From contig OW203762.1 of the NCBI GenBank assembly GCA_934045905.1, positions 23,902,345-23,966,344 on the forward strand: a stretch of 64,000 nt of DNA, written 5' to 3'. Each line of letters begins with the position of its first letter. Within the stretch, counting starts at the first letter, position 1. Shown here one piece after another: positions 1-13,363 of this stretch. Below the pieces are notes generated by a model, which made no database searches, had not been told where the DNA came from, and saw only the letters and a list, made by a program, of their open reading frames with translations. This DNA is from Leuctra nigra (taxonomy: Eukaryota; Arthropoda; Insecta; Plecoptera; Leuctridae). The translations under genes and the position numbers were made by a program.

Positions 1-896
1 AAATGATTTCATCACACGTATAATAATAAATCCGGAAGGGAAGGATTACATTTGGATTACTTGTAATGTAGGTCCACATCCCATCTAGTTGTTAATATGA
101 GAAAATTTTTGAAAACTAGAATGCTGACTATGTATATATAAGATCGTTCTAGATCTTTTCTTATAGCTGGCAGGTTTTCCATGGGATTTGAGTCATTGCA
201 CTCTATCACAATGCTATTAAATATTCCTATTGAAAGCAAACAATCTTTTAAACGCTTGAAATGCCCTGTTATGAACCAAAAACCTGGATATTTTTAACTG
301 CATCTCCAATATTAATTTACTTCATTCAAGGACATACTACAATTAATTACTCTTACGCAATTCGCCACGCTACGACTTAGATAATGACAAAAGATAGGTT
401 ATGTTCGAAAAGATTCGTATGTCATCAAATCGCTCGGTCACCGTACAAGAGTTTCCGTGTCCCACTGAAAGGAATCTAATGTATGGTATTAATATCCTTC
501 AGAACCGTTATGTGGAGTATAATATGAGATTTATTGCAATATACTCCCTCACAAACTGTACATTATGCTGTGGTCAACGTACATAAAATACGATGCGAAT
601 TGATGAAGTGGGTGGAGATTGATATATTTCTAAAGATTGTTTTGTTGGGAAGAAAGTTCAGACAGACAGACAAACGCAGTTAGTTAGCGAGTTCTTTACT
701 GAGACTGAATGCAAATGCAGGGTATAACTGGTAACTGTCGTAGAGTACAGAATAAGACATAACTCACAAATACCAGGTGCAAGAGACTGACATACAGACC
801 AGATGTTGTTAATGTCAACGACTTCGTAATCTAATTACTTATTAACTCAATCCTGACGTTCTTAAGCAGATTCTGGTGGCCAATATTCGTACTTTA

Positions 897-1172
897 GAGG
901 TAAAAGGGCGGGAGTACATTTTCTCGATTTTGCGTTGCATACTTTTGTAATGTAATCAAGCTCTATCGATTGCCATTTGAATGATGTAAGCAAATACAGT
1001 TATATTGAAGTATTTCAATATATTCAATATTGAATATTGAATTCAATATTGAATAGTTTTTCAATATTGAAGTCTCATTTCACAATAACAAATATGATTG
1101 GATGAAACCAGAAATACTGGTTTATGAGCTCAGCTCAAGAATAATTGAAATGGACTTCCGCCCTTCTACCTG
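897..1172. mobile_element. MITE, AGAAGGGCGGAAGTCCA family, expanded copy
   Basis: The right arm reads GACTTCCGCCCTTCTACC; the left arm is a diverged AAAAGGGCGGGAGT. Both halves also share TTTTGTAAT and CTGGTTTATGAGCTCA blocks with the copy at 7279-7432. This copy is longer because a palindromic TTCAATATTGAA microsatellite (about 1013-1066) has grown inside it. Confidence 0.65.
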
Positions 1173-2639
1173 CTCTTTTTAATTTACTTGTGTCATAGTG
1201 GAGGTCAAGAAAACTTTGTAAATATGTAGCCAATAAGTAGAGGCAATTAAAAATTACCTGCCGCGATTTTCACAATCAATTAAAAAAATTAAAGACTTTC
1301 GTTGGACATAAAATTTTAAGATTCAATTAAACTATATTGGATTCTACAATAACTTTTTTTAACGTATTATAACATAGTTGTAAAACGCCATAAATAAATT
1401 GTAAGTACAACCAAACTAATAAAATCACTTTCATGAACCAATAAAACGCAATGTAATTTTATTTCTAACAGCAATCGATTAGTAATTATGCATTATTCGT
1501 GCAATAGTGAACAAGGAAGTCACAATAAATTATAGAATATTAATAATAAAACAACATAATTATTTACCCAGTGGCTATTGCAATATAAACTTATAAAATA
1601 TATTTAACACCCGATGTGTGTTGTCAGATTCGAGCTGTACTCATAAGCCTGGGAATGAGAAATGTAATGGTTTTAATTGCTTGTGATAATCATTGTCCGA
1701 TTGATCAGCGCTTTGAGTCTCGTGAGAATGGTTATGTCTCGCTTCACGGTTGTCAATTCCATGGGTCTAGAAGATTCGAAATAATCAGATGACTAATTAG
1801 TGCATGCTCTAGATGGCTTCCTTAATGCAAATACTTCGACTTTAATAATATCATCATGATACTGGTTTATGATGAAGAAATGGTAGAAAACGCCCCCCCC
1901 CTCTCCCCCCCCCCCCAAAAAAACGCCCTGATAGTCCCATAGCTGAGGTAAGAATTAGCTGAAGAAGGCTGAAGGTTTGACTAATTTAAAAAAAGTAAAT
2001 CTCAAATAAACAGCAGTGCAGTGTGCTTCGTTCTGGGGGAGAATACTTGGCTGCTATTTTTACAATGAGTGATTTTATTCTTTCTTACTTCCTAGAATAC
2101 TGCAAAAATCTAATTTTCTATTTCAAATGAACCCAAAAACCGCCGAGAATGCTCCAAATCTAATTCGTATGTGTCAAAAATAAAAATAAAATATTTTTTG
2201 GGGCTGACTATGAGGGGCAATCCCCACAAGACCCCGGGGGGAGAGGGGGGGGGGGATAATTTTAACGCACTACTCTGTGATTATGTCACTTATATGTGAT
2301 TTTAAACCCTCACCTTTCATTACGATTAAACTCATTTAAGATAAGCTCAAGGGTCTCCCCGATGAGAGTCCAGTGCATTTCACCTGAGCAACATCTCCGT
2401 ATTGTCTATTTCCTATGAACATAAACGTCTATGAACAAAATTTATATCCGCAATTTAGTTTATTCTTACGAGGGCGAGGAAGTTTGGTATTTGGCTCTGA
2501 AGGTGGAGGAAGGTGGAGGTGTGAAGATAACCTTGTCGATTTTGATGCGACTCCAATAAACAAATGAAAACCGTGTTCAAAACTCTGTATAGTATCCAAT
2601 TCATATCGTCCCACCATGAAATATTTAGAATCTATTTAA
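1173..2639. other. Intergenic, no gene seen; C- and G-tracts at 1889-1917 and 2228-2256
   Basis: AT-rich sequence with a C-run interrupted by TCT and, about 340 bases on, a G-run. GC-tract pairs of this kind accompany decayed hAT-type elements elsewhere in the window (17465-17849, 35094-35791), but no clean termini are visible here. The short antisense frame at 2429-2617 has no recognisable features. Confidence 0.4.
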
Positions 2640-3157
2640 ATTGTTGGACACACATGATAATGTTGTGACGACATCTGTATAAACTAGGAGATTCTGGCAA
2701 AAAAGAATTTGCTGTATGCAAATTAATATGCCCTACTGTGTATATACTGTGTATTTGCTAATAGCCATTAAAATACAGCTATAGTATATAAATGATTTTT
2801 AAAAGGTGAGGTGTATAATACTTTCTCGAAGAACAAATGTGACGAAAAATATTATTTTAAAATGTTAATGTCTTTTTATCCTTTTGACCGTTTTTTTAAA
2901 ATTTAATAAAACGTTTGTGTCAAATGACCAATGAAATTATTTTTTTCGTCACATTTGTTCTTCGAGAAAGTATTATACACCTCACCTTTTAAAAATCATT
3001 TATATGGGTACTACAGATGTTTTTTTAATGGCTATTAGCAAATACACAGTATATACACAGTAGGGCATATTAATTTGCATACATACAGCAAATTCTTTTT
3101 TGCCAGAATCTCCTAGTTTATACAGATGTCGTCACAACATTGTCATGTGTATCAACA
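2640..3157. mobile_element. Long inverted repeat (foldback element), about 220-bp arms
   Basis: The left arm (about 2640-2862) and right arm (about 2940-3157) are reverse complements over nearly their full length, including GTTGTGACGACATCTGTATA and CGAAGAACAAATGTGACGAA. The right arm has small insertions near 3006-3030. The spacer is about 77 bp and AT-rich. No coding capacity and no clear target duplication. Confidence 0.8.
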
Positions 3158-5153
3158 TTATCGGACAAAATGTTCCATTTCAAACTGTGGTTCAAAATCT
3201 ATACAGCAAACCAGACAGATGGTCTTTACAACAATGCAAAATTTCAGCGCGATCAGAGAAACGGTGTGACTTTTATCGTACAAACAAAAACCACCGAAAT
3301 AAAAATAGTTGACTCACAAATATAAAAAGGACGAGCACTGTTTTGTGTGTAGGCAAGTTTTAAATTAAAATAATATCTTATGTTACTGCATTTATATAAT
3401 ATTCCCCATTTTTTACTCAATTATAAGGACCTAATCCCCTAAAAACTTATTTCGATGTGAATGGTTTGGATTGTCATTCACAATTAGACTTCGCACGATT
3501 CCGTCTTGAAATCTTCATTGTCCAGTTTTAAATTGGCCCACTAAGTGCCGGGGACAGAATAAAAGACGGGCGAATCTCTCAATGCCGGTCAGCAGCTCAT
3601 CAAAACTACCTCTAGGAAGTAATCCGAGTTGAAACTTGAGAAACAAAAGCTTGAGATATATCACGATACATTTCGAGTTCAGATACACCGTTGCCTATTA
3701 ATGATGAGAAACTATAGGAGTATGTTCATAAGTCATTGCACTTGCATACACATTGTGCCTAACTTTCATTTAATTATTCTCTCATAACTGTTCCACAAGA
3801 TTAGCTTATCGTTGGAACACGTTTCTTGCGAGACTCGCACAAGTGTCATTTTCACTTTTATTACCTATCTTTAAGAGCATTATATACAACCGGGGAGGTG
3901 ATTTTATAGTACACGACAATATAATTTATATAATTTATGAAGATATTAAATAAACTGGAAAAGTGTTTTATTCGAAAATATTAGTACTACGCACTGTGCA
4001 AACTCAATTTGGAATGTTAGTTTAGTTTCAAAAAGTATTCTGTAAAAAACATGATATAACGTGAATTTGTTGCGATACATACATTTTGCCACTAAATTTG
4101 TATTAATAACCTTAATGACACAACTAAATTATAGACAATGTCAATGGCTAAAACACCTCTTTTTCAGAATTGAAATAATTCCATCGGTTCTCGAGATATT
4201 TCAATTTCGCTGTGACGTCATTAACCGGCTATAGCGCCGACTCTTAAAGCAGACGGCCAGACACGAACCGTAATGCTCTGTGATCAAATGAGTGACCGGT
4301 AATGCAGCCTCGAGTGCAATTTGTCAACTTTTATGCTTCACCCATATCATTAGACAATACAGTTACTTGCTCGGGGCCAAACGGCCATGACGAGGGAATT
4401 TACAAAACGATGTATTATTGCGTAAAAGTTAAATTAGTGAATAATGTATTTTTCGAGACGAGAGAGGTTAATTTGGTTCGCAAATTACGTTGGTAATTTT
4501 TGGAGTTGGCATAGGAATTGACCGGGGGCATTCGTGAATTTGGAAACAGTTCTTTTGTGACGCTTTCGTGGTTTCTGTACATTTACTTTGTATTAACGAC
4601 GCACAGTTTTCTGGAGGGGTGAGGAAATGAAAGTGATTTACCGACGTGTCACATGGGAACTATCTCAGCAATCAGCATTCATGACCCCAAGATTCATGAT
4701 CCATAAATAATAAGAGTAGTTCAGAATAGGAGGTAGCAGAAACTTCACCTTAATTGGCGGTTACTCAGTGTCTGATTAATTATATATTGTATCATATTGG
4801 AAGCTAAATTTCACATTGATATTTCAAGATATTCACTGATTCACTGATATTTCTGCACATAATTGCAAGCAACTCAAAACAAAGAAGGTATGTTTTGCAT
4901 CACAGAATTAGCAGATAAATTCGATACTGGGTAATCTTTTCACCAATAACTCTTTGCAAATGATATGTGAATATACCCATCATGTGTGACTATGGTTAGG
5001 AAAGCCCTGATACATCATATCCATATTGGGAAAACCAGCATCCTGATTAACATAGTCGAAAAGTCAAAACATCTTCGTTCAATCCAAGCTGGAATTCTAT
5101 CACGAAGAAGGTAATATATATGAGTGATGGCACTCTCTTATCTAAAATCAGTA
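3158..5153. other. Intergenic, nothing recognised
   Basis: No splice-consistent coding exons, RNA gene or inverted-repeat element was found. Short open frames at 3100-3325 and 4302-4496 lack any protein-like features. Confidence 0.4.
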
Positions 5154-6050
5154 CTAGGAAAACGCTCTGTGTGACGCGTTGATGAGCGAGCACGGATACA
5201 CGCAACACCTCGAACCGAAATTATGTATATCGAAAATGGCATTAAAAGCCAATAATTCTTGAATTTCGTCACAGACTTATATAAATATCTCCAAAATCTC
5301 CAAAAATATTGGTCCCAATAACATTGCTAAGTTTTAAGTTGATCGATTAACCCTTTGATTTAACGGTTCCTTGTTAAGTTTCAAAAATCACAGGATATGT
5401 TTCAAAAAATATACCTGGGACCACTCATATGATATGATATTAGTGTGTACACAATATCAGATCAATCTGTTGAACGGTCATTATTAGTTTCATTTCGTTT
5501 GAAACTTTCTGCTCTAACTACCTTGCCTTGAACTAAAGATTCGAAGTCGCCGTGAATTTGACAGCCAACGAGCAAAATGTCCCTAGAATTACAAAAACGT
5601 TTGAAAATAACGACAGATTAGACTGGAAATTGTCAAAAATATCTTAAATGTTGGTACCAATGACCATGCAAAGTTTTTAGTTGGTCGGTCAATCGGTTCT
5701 AGTTTAAATTTCAAAAAATCACAGGAAAAATTGTTTCAAATTTAAACCAATGGGAGAATTTTGCTGAAACTTTTTATGATTCGGTAAAATGTTGGTTGCA
5801 ATGACTTTGCTAAATTTCAAATTGAGCAGAGCAACCAATCGAAAGATATTTTTTTAAAAACTTGAACCAATCACAGGAGACCGTTCAAAAACGATCCCAG
5901 GGACCGCATAGATTACGTTAGCATATGTGCAAAGTTTCAGATCGATTGAATTTGCGGTTTAACCTGGGCTGTGCGGACAAAAAAAAACAAAAAAACACAC
6001 AGAGAAAGTGCCATAAGAGTACCGTGGTGACGCTCGCTACGCTCGCTCAA
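5154..6050 (-). mobile_element. Non-autonomous Helitron-like element (copy A)
   Basis: Read on the minus strand, it starts A|TTGAGCGAGCGTAGCGAGC and ends with a CGCTC...GAGCG hairpin around AACGCG, then TTTTCCTAG followed by T. The CTAG end, the hairpin about 5 bases before it, the lack of terminal inverted repeats and the insertion between A and T are Helitron hallmarks. It has no Rep/helicase coding. It is almost identical over its full length to 56135-57032. Confidence 0.7.
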
Positions 6051-7278
6051 TCAATAATTCAAATTTTCTCATCGGTTAGTCCTGATTGAGTCTCCCTATA
6101 CACACCTTCTTCATTACCATACAACTTATCAATCAGGATCAGAATCATTCAAAGACGACACTGTAAGTCCAAATGGAGGCTCAAAACGTCCCCAACCATA
6201 ATAAAAAGTTATCTTATTTCAGATCTTCTGGAAACCGCTCCCAAAACCGAAGACTTTAATGCAAACTTCCTTATCTACGAGTTTAATTGAAAAAGGATGT
6301 TTAAATCTCCCGCCCTTTTAAAAACCACGCCCATTCTTCTACCCTTAAAGGCACTGTGGGCAGAAAGCTTCGACCATCACTTTGATCCTTTCTGAAAACA
6401 CTTTATGAAAGAATTGATATCAAGATGGACGCACCTATTGGAAAGGGAAAGGTCAAGGCAGAGAGGAGCATGAATTCATGAAAGGTCGATTTTGTTTCAA
6501 GGTCTTGACGAGTCTAACTATCGCTTGTTTATCCTTATACTCGGACAGTCGATGTACTAAGCGACAATTTCACAGTCTCGAACGTTTAATTTAGTGCGAC
6601 AGTTCAAGTATGTTGGGTAGAATTTGGAGACATATATGGAGAGCAGGTTGTAGGAAGGTCAGGAGCAAGAATTCCAGGTTGATTTGTGGTTTTAGGCAGA
6701 CGACAAGGAATTTAAATTGTTTTCCGTTTCATTTCGACCAATGAAAATGAAAATTGTGTTTCTGTTCACAAATAAGCCGACAAAAGAAATGACATTCAGG
6801 GCCATTATTTCAATACACTGCTAACTTTTAAACGTTTGATTAGGACTGTATTGTACTGGTAACAACCGACTGTGTTAAGTTAATTACTTGTTTTCACATA
6901 GTATTGAAAAACTTTAGCTTAGGGACGGTTTCTCAAATCCCTTGTTAAAGCATTGATTAACTAACACATTCTTGAAGTGGACATTCCACATTTAAGGGCA
7001 AGTCACGTAACCAATGCGCTGCAGCGAAGCAAATCTTCGTTTCGTTCTGCAATCTAAATTTAAATACGTATAAAATACCGTCTTGTTTTTGTGCAAAAAT
7101 AACAAAACTGTTTTACTGTCTTTGTATGCCATTTGTTTCATAGATATAAAATACAATGCAATTTGTATGTTACATAATTATATACAACTTCTTACTTCAT
7201 TCGCGATAATTATGTATATCCGTTATTTACCCCTGACTTGTAACCCGACCTTTACTAAATTATCTCTATCATTCTGTA
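6051..7278. other. Intergenic, nothing recognised
   Basis: Moderately AT-rich unique-looking sequence; no exon, RNA gene or paired termini were found. Confidence 0.4.
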
Positions 7279-7432
7279 CCTAAGAGAGAGAAGGGCGGAA
7301 GTCCAATTTCTTAATATTGCACACTTTTGTAATCATGTAAACAAGTTCTATCAAATAAGGTCCCAAAAATTCTGGTTTATGAGCTCAATCCAAGAACTAT
7401 TGAACTGGACTTCCGCCCTTCTACCTCTGAGG
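7279..7432. mobile_element. MITE, AGAAGGGCGGAAGTCCA family, compact copy
   Basis: Terminal arms (CCTAAGAGAGAGAAGGGCGG and the complement of CCGCCCTTCTACCTCTGAGG) are flanked by TA on both sides (7277-7278 and 7433-7434). This fits a TA target duplication. Confidence 0.7.
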
Positions 7433-7949
7433 TACAGGGACCAGATACACAATTAAATAATATCTCCTAATACGTAATATCTGTCATGTAACATTGCACT
7501 TTTGATATTAAATATAAAGATAATGTATTTCACAGATAATAATTTTTTGTGAATCGCAGCTCCATAATTAATTAACTCAAGTTCATTTATTGACTATTCA
7601 AAGTCACAAGATTTCAACGAATCCACATTTCACTCTACAAACTTGTAGACATGCAAAAACCAAGAGAAACGGGTGAATAGTTCGATCTTCCTCACGGCAT
7701 TCTTGACAAGAATGCGGAAAACAAAACACGTATGGAGATTCTCTTCAACAGCCATCAACATCCAAATCTATCGACGTGCCAAACCTTTTAAAACCACATT
7801 ATAATACCATATTCGATTTTCGATCAATTAATTCGGACATCTCATTTATACGCCCTCGGATTATAAAATTTTATCGATACCATTAAAAATTAGACAGGCT
7901 TCTAGATATTTGGATTGAACCAGTGCCATATTGGGTGTTCTCTTGGCGG

Positions 7950-8060
7950 GAACTTTACAGCCCTCTAACAATGAGAGATGCACGAGGGCGTGGGTTCGTG
8001 CCCCACGCAAGACACGGATTTTGTCACAATCACTACATCCATCTGTCACTTGATTCCGCC
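7950..8060 (+). repeat. tRNA-like SINE fragment
   Basis: Contains a B-box-like GGGTTCGTGCCCC inside a GCGTGGG/CCCACGC stem, as in a T-arm, but no intact acceptor stem or A box. Read as a tRNA-derived SINE remnant. Confidence 0.35.
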
Positions 8061-9247
8061 TACTGACTGTCATTGCATCAATTCGCATGGCAAGAATTTA
8101 CCTTGAGAAAATCAGAAGCTGAAGTACACATTACACTGATAGATCACTTGATTTTATTTGTTGAAACATCGAATTGTAGTTTCAAAGATTTTCGATTGTC
8201 AACAAATTTGTTGTAATACCTATGTATCTTGGCGTGCTTTGATTAGGTATTGTGTTATGAGAGAAGAGAAACAAAATCTACATAAAACGGTCAATTTCTT
8301 GCTTTATTTATTGGTTTTAATAGCTTTTATGTAGAGGCCATAATACTCAGAAGAAAATAAGCATAAAATATTGAGATTTATCTAAAAAGTATGTAACTTA
8401 AAATCTGTTCTTATGCGCTTATTATCCAAAATGAAGCCAATTTACTATGTGGGTTCTATTCCATTTTTCTCATGGTACAAAACTAAATACTCGGTGACAC
8501 AAATGAAGAATTATAAAGGATTAGATTCAATTGTTCCTAGATTTCATTAAATTAGGTCTTCATTCTTATCCTTTGACAGTTCTTACTATCCAACTCCCAA
8601 ATTGCACATTTCAAACAAAACGTTCCATTTTACGAGCGTCAGATATAAATAATATTCGCTGAATACAGAGCGATTAAGGCCAATTACGAGCCAATGAGAG
8701 CTCCCAAAGCAAGTTATTCCCCAGATAAATCTATTTTGGTGTTCGTAAAAAATGACTTGAAACTTGTCAGTGTAACATCGCCTCTAAGGTGTGTTCAATC
8801 AGGTAAACAATGTCAACAGCGTCTATTATACAATAGACACTCAGAGTTGCGTCAACTATGAGTAATTATTGACTAAGGAAACTTCTCACTGGACGCTATC
8901 CTGTATACGCTCCAAGTAACTTGGCATTGGAGACAGCAGGTGTAGGAGCGTGAATTTATACCTACTTCATCCATAAAATTGTAAAATTAATGATTATAAA
9001 CATTACATCATTATTTACAAGATGACGATGGAAATAAATCAGGTACTGATTAGTGATTAATTATGAGTTGGATCTATACACGTATGTAAATTCTTGGTAT
9101 AACCAAAGATATTTAAGGCAGTATAACATTACCTAAGCATCATCATAACTCAAGTTATTTACATGGTTCAGAATAGCTTATGGAGCATTTTTGTGTGACG
9201 ACCTAAGGAATACCAAAACCAAATTCTAAATATAATTCGTACCGCAA

Positions 9248-9273
9248 TTCGACCCAATTCAAATTGGGTCGAA
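9248..9273. repeat. Perfect 12-bp palindromic hairpin
   Basis: TTCGACCCAATT and AATTGGGTCGAA are separated by two bases (CA). Likely the core of a decayed foldback element. Confidence 0.55.
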
Positions 9274-9414
9274 AAATTAGGTGAAAAATAGGAAGATTTT
9301 ACACTTTAGCGGTGACTTTTGGCACAAATATTGTTAAAATAACATCGTAAACACTTTTAAATTTTTAAATCATTTCAATGATTTCATTTCAAAGAATTTA
9401 CCTAAGCATACCTA

Positions 9415-9620
9415 AGCTAAACTTGGACCAAGTAAAAACGGTATTTGATTGGCTGCTGGTCAGGTTCCTTGACAATCAATCCTTGTTATTATCAATGAAA
9501 TCAGAGCTCACCTACTATAGAGTTAGATGATGTGCTAGCACAGACTTCATGGGGTGATGCCATCAAACCTCTATCAGACATTCCTTTTCTTTCGAATACC
9601 GTTTATTATTTGTTCGAGCG
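9415..9620. mobile_element. MITE of the CACTCAACC family, diverged copy
   Basis: Shares the internal block TTGACAATCAATCCTTGTTA and a GATGCCATCAAACCT block with 19802-20012. Diverged termini are flanked by TA at 9413 and 9621. About 206 bp. Confidence 0.6.
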
Positions 9621-10329
9621 TACATGCGACTCTTAAACCGACCAGAATTGCATCAGCGACCAATTGAAGACGCAAACCGTCCCACAAGTTTCTGCACGCA
9701 TTTCATGTTCGTCTCCTAATTAAGAGGTGTAGAGTGGGAATGAGCCCACTGCAGGTGAATGCAATTAGAAGAAGTACTCCTTCAGTTGCGATTTATTGTC
9801 ACATGGGTGGAAACATGATAGGAAGATGCTGCCAAGAGAAGATGCAGCAAGTGTTTATTCATTTGTCTGTCTTCGTGCATTGCCGACGATAAATTATGAA
9901 TGGGAGGCACATCGATCATGCTAATCGATATAAATAGGATCCATTGCTCATTGATTTTTTTTATGTATTCGGCCCTGCCTGTTCTCTAATGGTATAGACT
10001 ATAGAGCGATTGATTTAGTCACCTATAAGTAAATTTCAAATGTACCATACATTGTTTCAGTCTAAACCACTAATTTAAAAAAATCTAAGTAGGTAGTAAA
10101 AATTGGTCAAGAGTTCACTAACCCCTCGAAAAATTTAAATTCCATAAAAAATTAAGAATTAGGTAGAAAAAATATTATAATATGAATTTCACTTTTGTTT
10201 GAATGTCTGACCGATTAGTCATACCAATGTCAATGTCATACACAGTAATTATCTGCTCATTACCGTGTCAAAGAATGATATTCAAGTCTTGACGAAAGAA
10301 CAAAATCATTACAAAGCAATTTGTACCAC

Positions 10330-10470
10330 CATTTTATTCAGCCATTCATTGTAAATCCGGTCATTAATGAAGGCAAGTTCAAGCATAGAGTATAAGCATA
10401 CTAAAATACATTACTCAGGATTTCCCGAGTTCGATTCCAGTCATTGCCTTCGTTGGTAACTGCGTTGTCA
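10330..10470 (+). repeat. tRNA-like SINE fragment
   Basis: CCCGAGTTCGATTCCAGTC near 10427 is a good B box; the upstream A box is poor. Interpreted as a SINE remnant. Confidence 0.35.
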
Positions 10471-10805
10471 AAAGCTGGGATAGTTACAATATCAAACCTT
10501 CTTACAAACCTCATAAGAATCATATTCGCCTACAATTCAGCAGGATTGTTTTATAATGGGTTTAAAATCGCGCTGGACTGCAAAATATACGCTAATGGCC
10601 GCTGATCAGATTATGACGATGATGAAGATAGATAATGATGGTCGATGGGAAGAACGGGGTCGTGACCTATGATTAGAGAACCATCCCAACATTTGCATCT
10701 CACTAAATGAAGTCTTGTTTACGCTGAATCTTCGCTAACGAGTCTTACTCAAGTCTCTCACGCCGATCTGCCTCGGGGCACAACCAGCGACGAGGGTTAC
10801 ACTGT

Positions 10806-11040
10806 AGTTCTTACTCCCACCGTCACTAGCGCTCGAGACACAATGTGGGCGGCCTATTCAGACAACAACAGTCGTAATTATCAAGTGTCCATCTTTGATC
10901 GAGGAATGATGCACACACTCATGCAGAGAGAATTGTTTTGGCGCGTTTTCTTGCAGAGCTTACTCCCACTGTCACTGGAGCTTGAGAATGTGGGCGGCCT
11001 ATCAGAAAACAGACGTAATTATCCATCTTCTGACAGACGG
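10806..11040. repeat. Two-copy direct repeat, about 150-bp spacing
   Basis: A block of about 80 bases around CTTACTCCCAC.GTCACT and AATGTGGGCGGCCTAT occurs at 10811 and again at 10962. A second motif, AGAGAATTGTTTTGGCGCG, at 10926 recurs in diverged form at 11212. This creates the open frame at 10843-11064, which is repeat-derived rather than a gene. Confidence 0.55.
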
Positions 11041-11454
11041 GAAGATGGGCAGACACGAAAATAATGTCCCTTTTAGTTACATGACCTTTATGTTTATTAC
11101 CACTAAGGGTGATTTTCCAGCAACTTAGTATAGTAATTCGACCTTATGAACAATCGCAATAAGGGTGTTATTAGTTAGGACTTGTTACCGCGAGTGTACT
11201 TTCTCGTGCGTAGAGAATTGTTTTCGCGCATTTTCCCGCCGAGTATGTCGCGGTTTGTGTCACGTGGGCAGTGCTTTTAGAGATGGCGGAGGCGATGAAG
11301 AACAATTGAACAATTGGGAGGTCGAGAGTTCGAAGCCAGACAGCTTCCTTGCCAGGTGATTCACGGACTTTTCTCCAACCTCCTCATGTGTCATTATCTT
11401 ATTCGAGGAGAAATTGAAGGTATTGTGTAACTTGATTTGTTTCGAATGAAGAAA

Positions 11455-11515
11455 TATCGGGACTCGAACGTGGGCCATCTCACTTATGAGGCGAATGCTC
11501 TTACAACTGAGTTTA
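11455..11515 (-). repeat. tRNA-like SINE head
   Basis: On the minus strand an A-box-like CTCAGTTGTAAGAGC is followed by GCCTCATAAG (anticodon-loop-like, CAT) and a B box CACGTTCGAGTCCC, the order of a tRNA. No 5' acceptor stem is visible and the sequence runs on as a SINE body toward 11260, where another TCGAACTCTCG-like block occurs. Treated as tRNA-derived, not a functional tRNA. Confidence 0.45.
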
Positions 11516-13361
11516 TTAGTCTAATTTCCTTATTATAGTTTTTTTTATTAGATTGGACGAATTAGGTAAATCTTTAATGAACTATTAGCTTTTGTTACAA
11601 AATGTAACTGGGTTTTATTTTCGTTTCTACATTTGTCTCAAAATTACTGACAGAAAATATGCTCAGCCTCAGGTTCGAGTAATTGAAGGTATACTTTAAT
11701 TACTAGTCAATTAGAATAATCACTCCAAACAAAATGGTACCATTTCTTCGAGACAGAATGCGTTTTAGAACTTAAAGTCCACACTGAAGTTGATACACTT
11801 GATTGGATGAGCTGTGACTTTAAAGTTGCAAAAACTCACAACTATCCTAAGAAATAACGCCTTTTGTGTAGATTCAATCCCCCTTGTACCAAGAACAGTT
11901 CTCAAAGAACAAGATTGATTTTTTTTTATACAATATTCGCATTATCTGAATGTGGAACATTACCTAGAGAAACAAACACAAGAACCAGTAATATGTTTGT
12001 CTCATGTAGACTGATACCGACTCGTATTGTCTGAAAGCATTTTGTTGTCTTGTGGTAGAAAGTTAGCCTCCAGCTTGTGTGAATGACAACATAAATATCA
12101 ATCACGAGGTATGTATTGCTTCGCTTGATTCACCGTCGCTCTCTAATGATGGGGCTTAAAGCCATGAGGGTATTCACTCTCACTTATGAGGGCGCTGGCG
12201 TAACAAACTAATGATAAGAAGCCAATTGGTAGGACTTATCAATTTTGCACCAGCTGAATTATTAGATAATTGTATTAAAATTGTTTCAAGTTTTAAAATG
12301 TCGTGTATTCACTGACGTGTTGGTTTAGACAGTTTGGAATTTGGATTACCGATTGAGACAACTTGCTCCTGACTATATGTTTTTTTAAGAAGGTGGCCAG
12401 GTTCATCTAACCGTTACAGTACATTGAAAACTGCTCTAAGTTCGTTCTTTAATTAAACCAACTCCTCCTCTTCCGTACAACTGTTAATATATTAATTCTA
12501 TGTACGTTAAACTCACTTTCAAGCCATATTTGCATACCGTGCAACGAAATACTCGAGTCACTTCAAACAAAATGTAGATCTTTTAGTCTCGTGCCAAGAG
12601 CAATTTCTTTAGACGTTTATTTGCGTTTATTCTGCTCGTTTTAAGTAGAACAATACATAATGCATCAATGTTCATTACTTTTTTACATTGAAGTCGAGGA
12701 CACCAAGCAATAATTAGCTAGATTAATTTTACTTACACACGTATTAATTCTTGCTGCAAGGCAGCCAGTTTTATTTCCCAAGACAGGAATTGTAAATGTG
12801 TCTATCTGTATAGGAAGGTGGGCCTCTTTTAGACCTTGTGTGTTGCCGGTGTTTACATCTTGTATTGCGACGGCGTGATAACTCGAGAGCCAAATATTCG
12901 ACCCACGTAGGTATATTCGCGAGAAGTTGAAAAGCACACCCTCGCACCAGTGGCGGACACATTCAACATTAGGTCCAGTGACAACTTTTCCTCTTACAGC
13001 TGTGTGTATAGTCACGGAAATAAGTGCTTATCTCTATACGCTCTAAGTGCGAATTTCTGGCAAATTAATGTAGTAATGTAGACCTTAGTGGTGAATCACA
13101 ATTAGGTCGAAATATTTTTAGTACCTACTTGTTAACATGACTGTACATAAATGACCGGTACATGAACGAGTAACTGTTTTAATTTTTAATAAATATCGAT
13201 ATCCACCTGCTGGTATTATTGGATGTGGCAAGCTGGCAGGTGATGGCATATTAATTACAAAAATTATTAATATTAATATGTAAATATATAGAGGATGATT
13301 GGTATGAAAATAGGTACGTTAAAGAGGTTGCCTAGCTTTTAAACTGAACATGCTTCATACG
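11516..13361. other. Intergenic, no gene seen
   Basis: The 110-codon antisense frame at 12683-13015 has no signal peptide, domain motif or flanking exons and is probably chance. Nothing else is supported. Confidence 0.35.
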
Positions 13362-13363
13362 TA

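Noticed and set aside
12683..13015. 110-codon antisense frame
   Set aside because: No domain, no codon pattern distinct from background and no transcription or splicing signals nearby.
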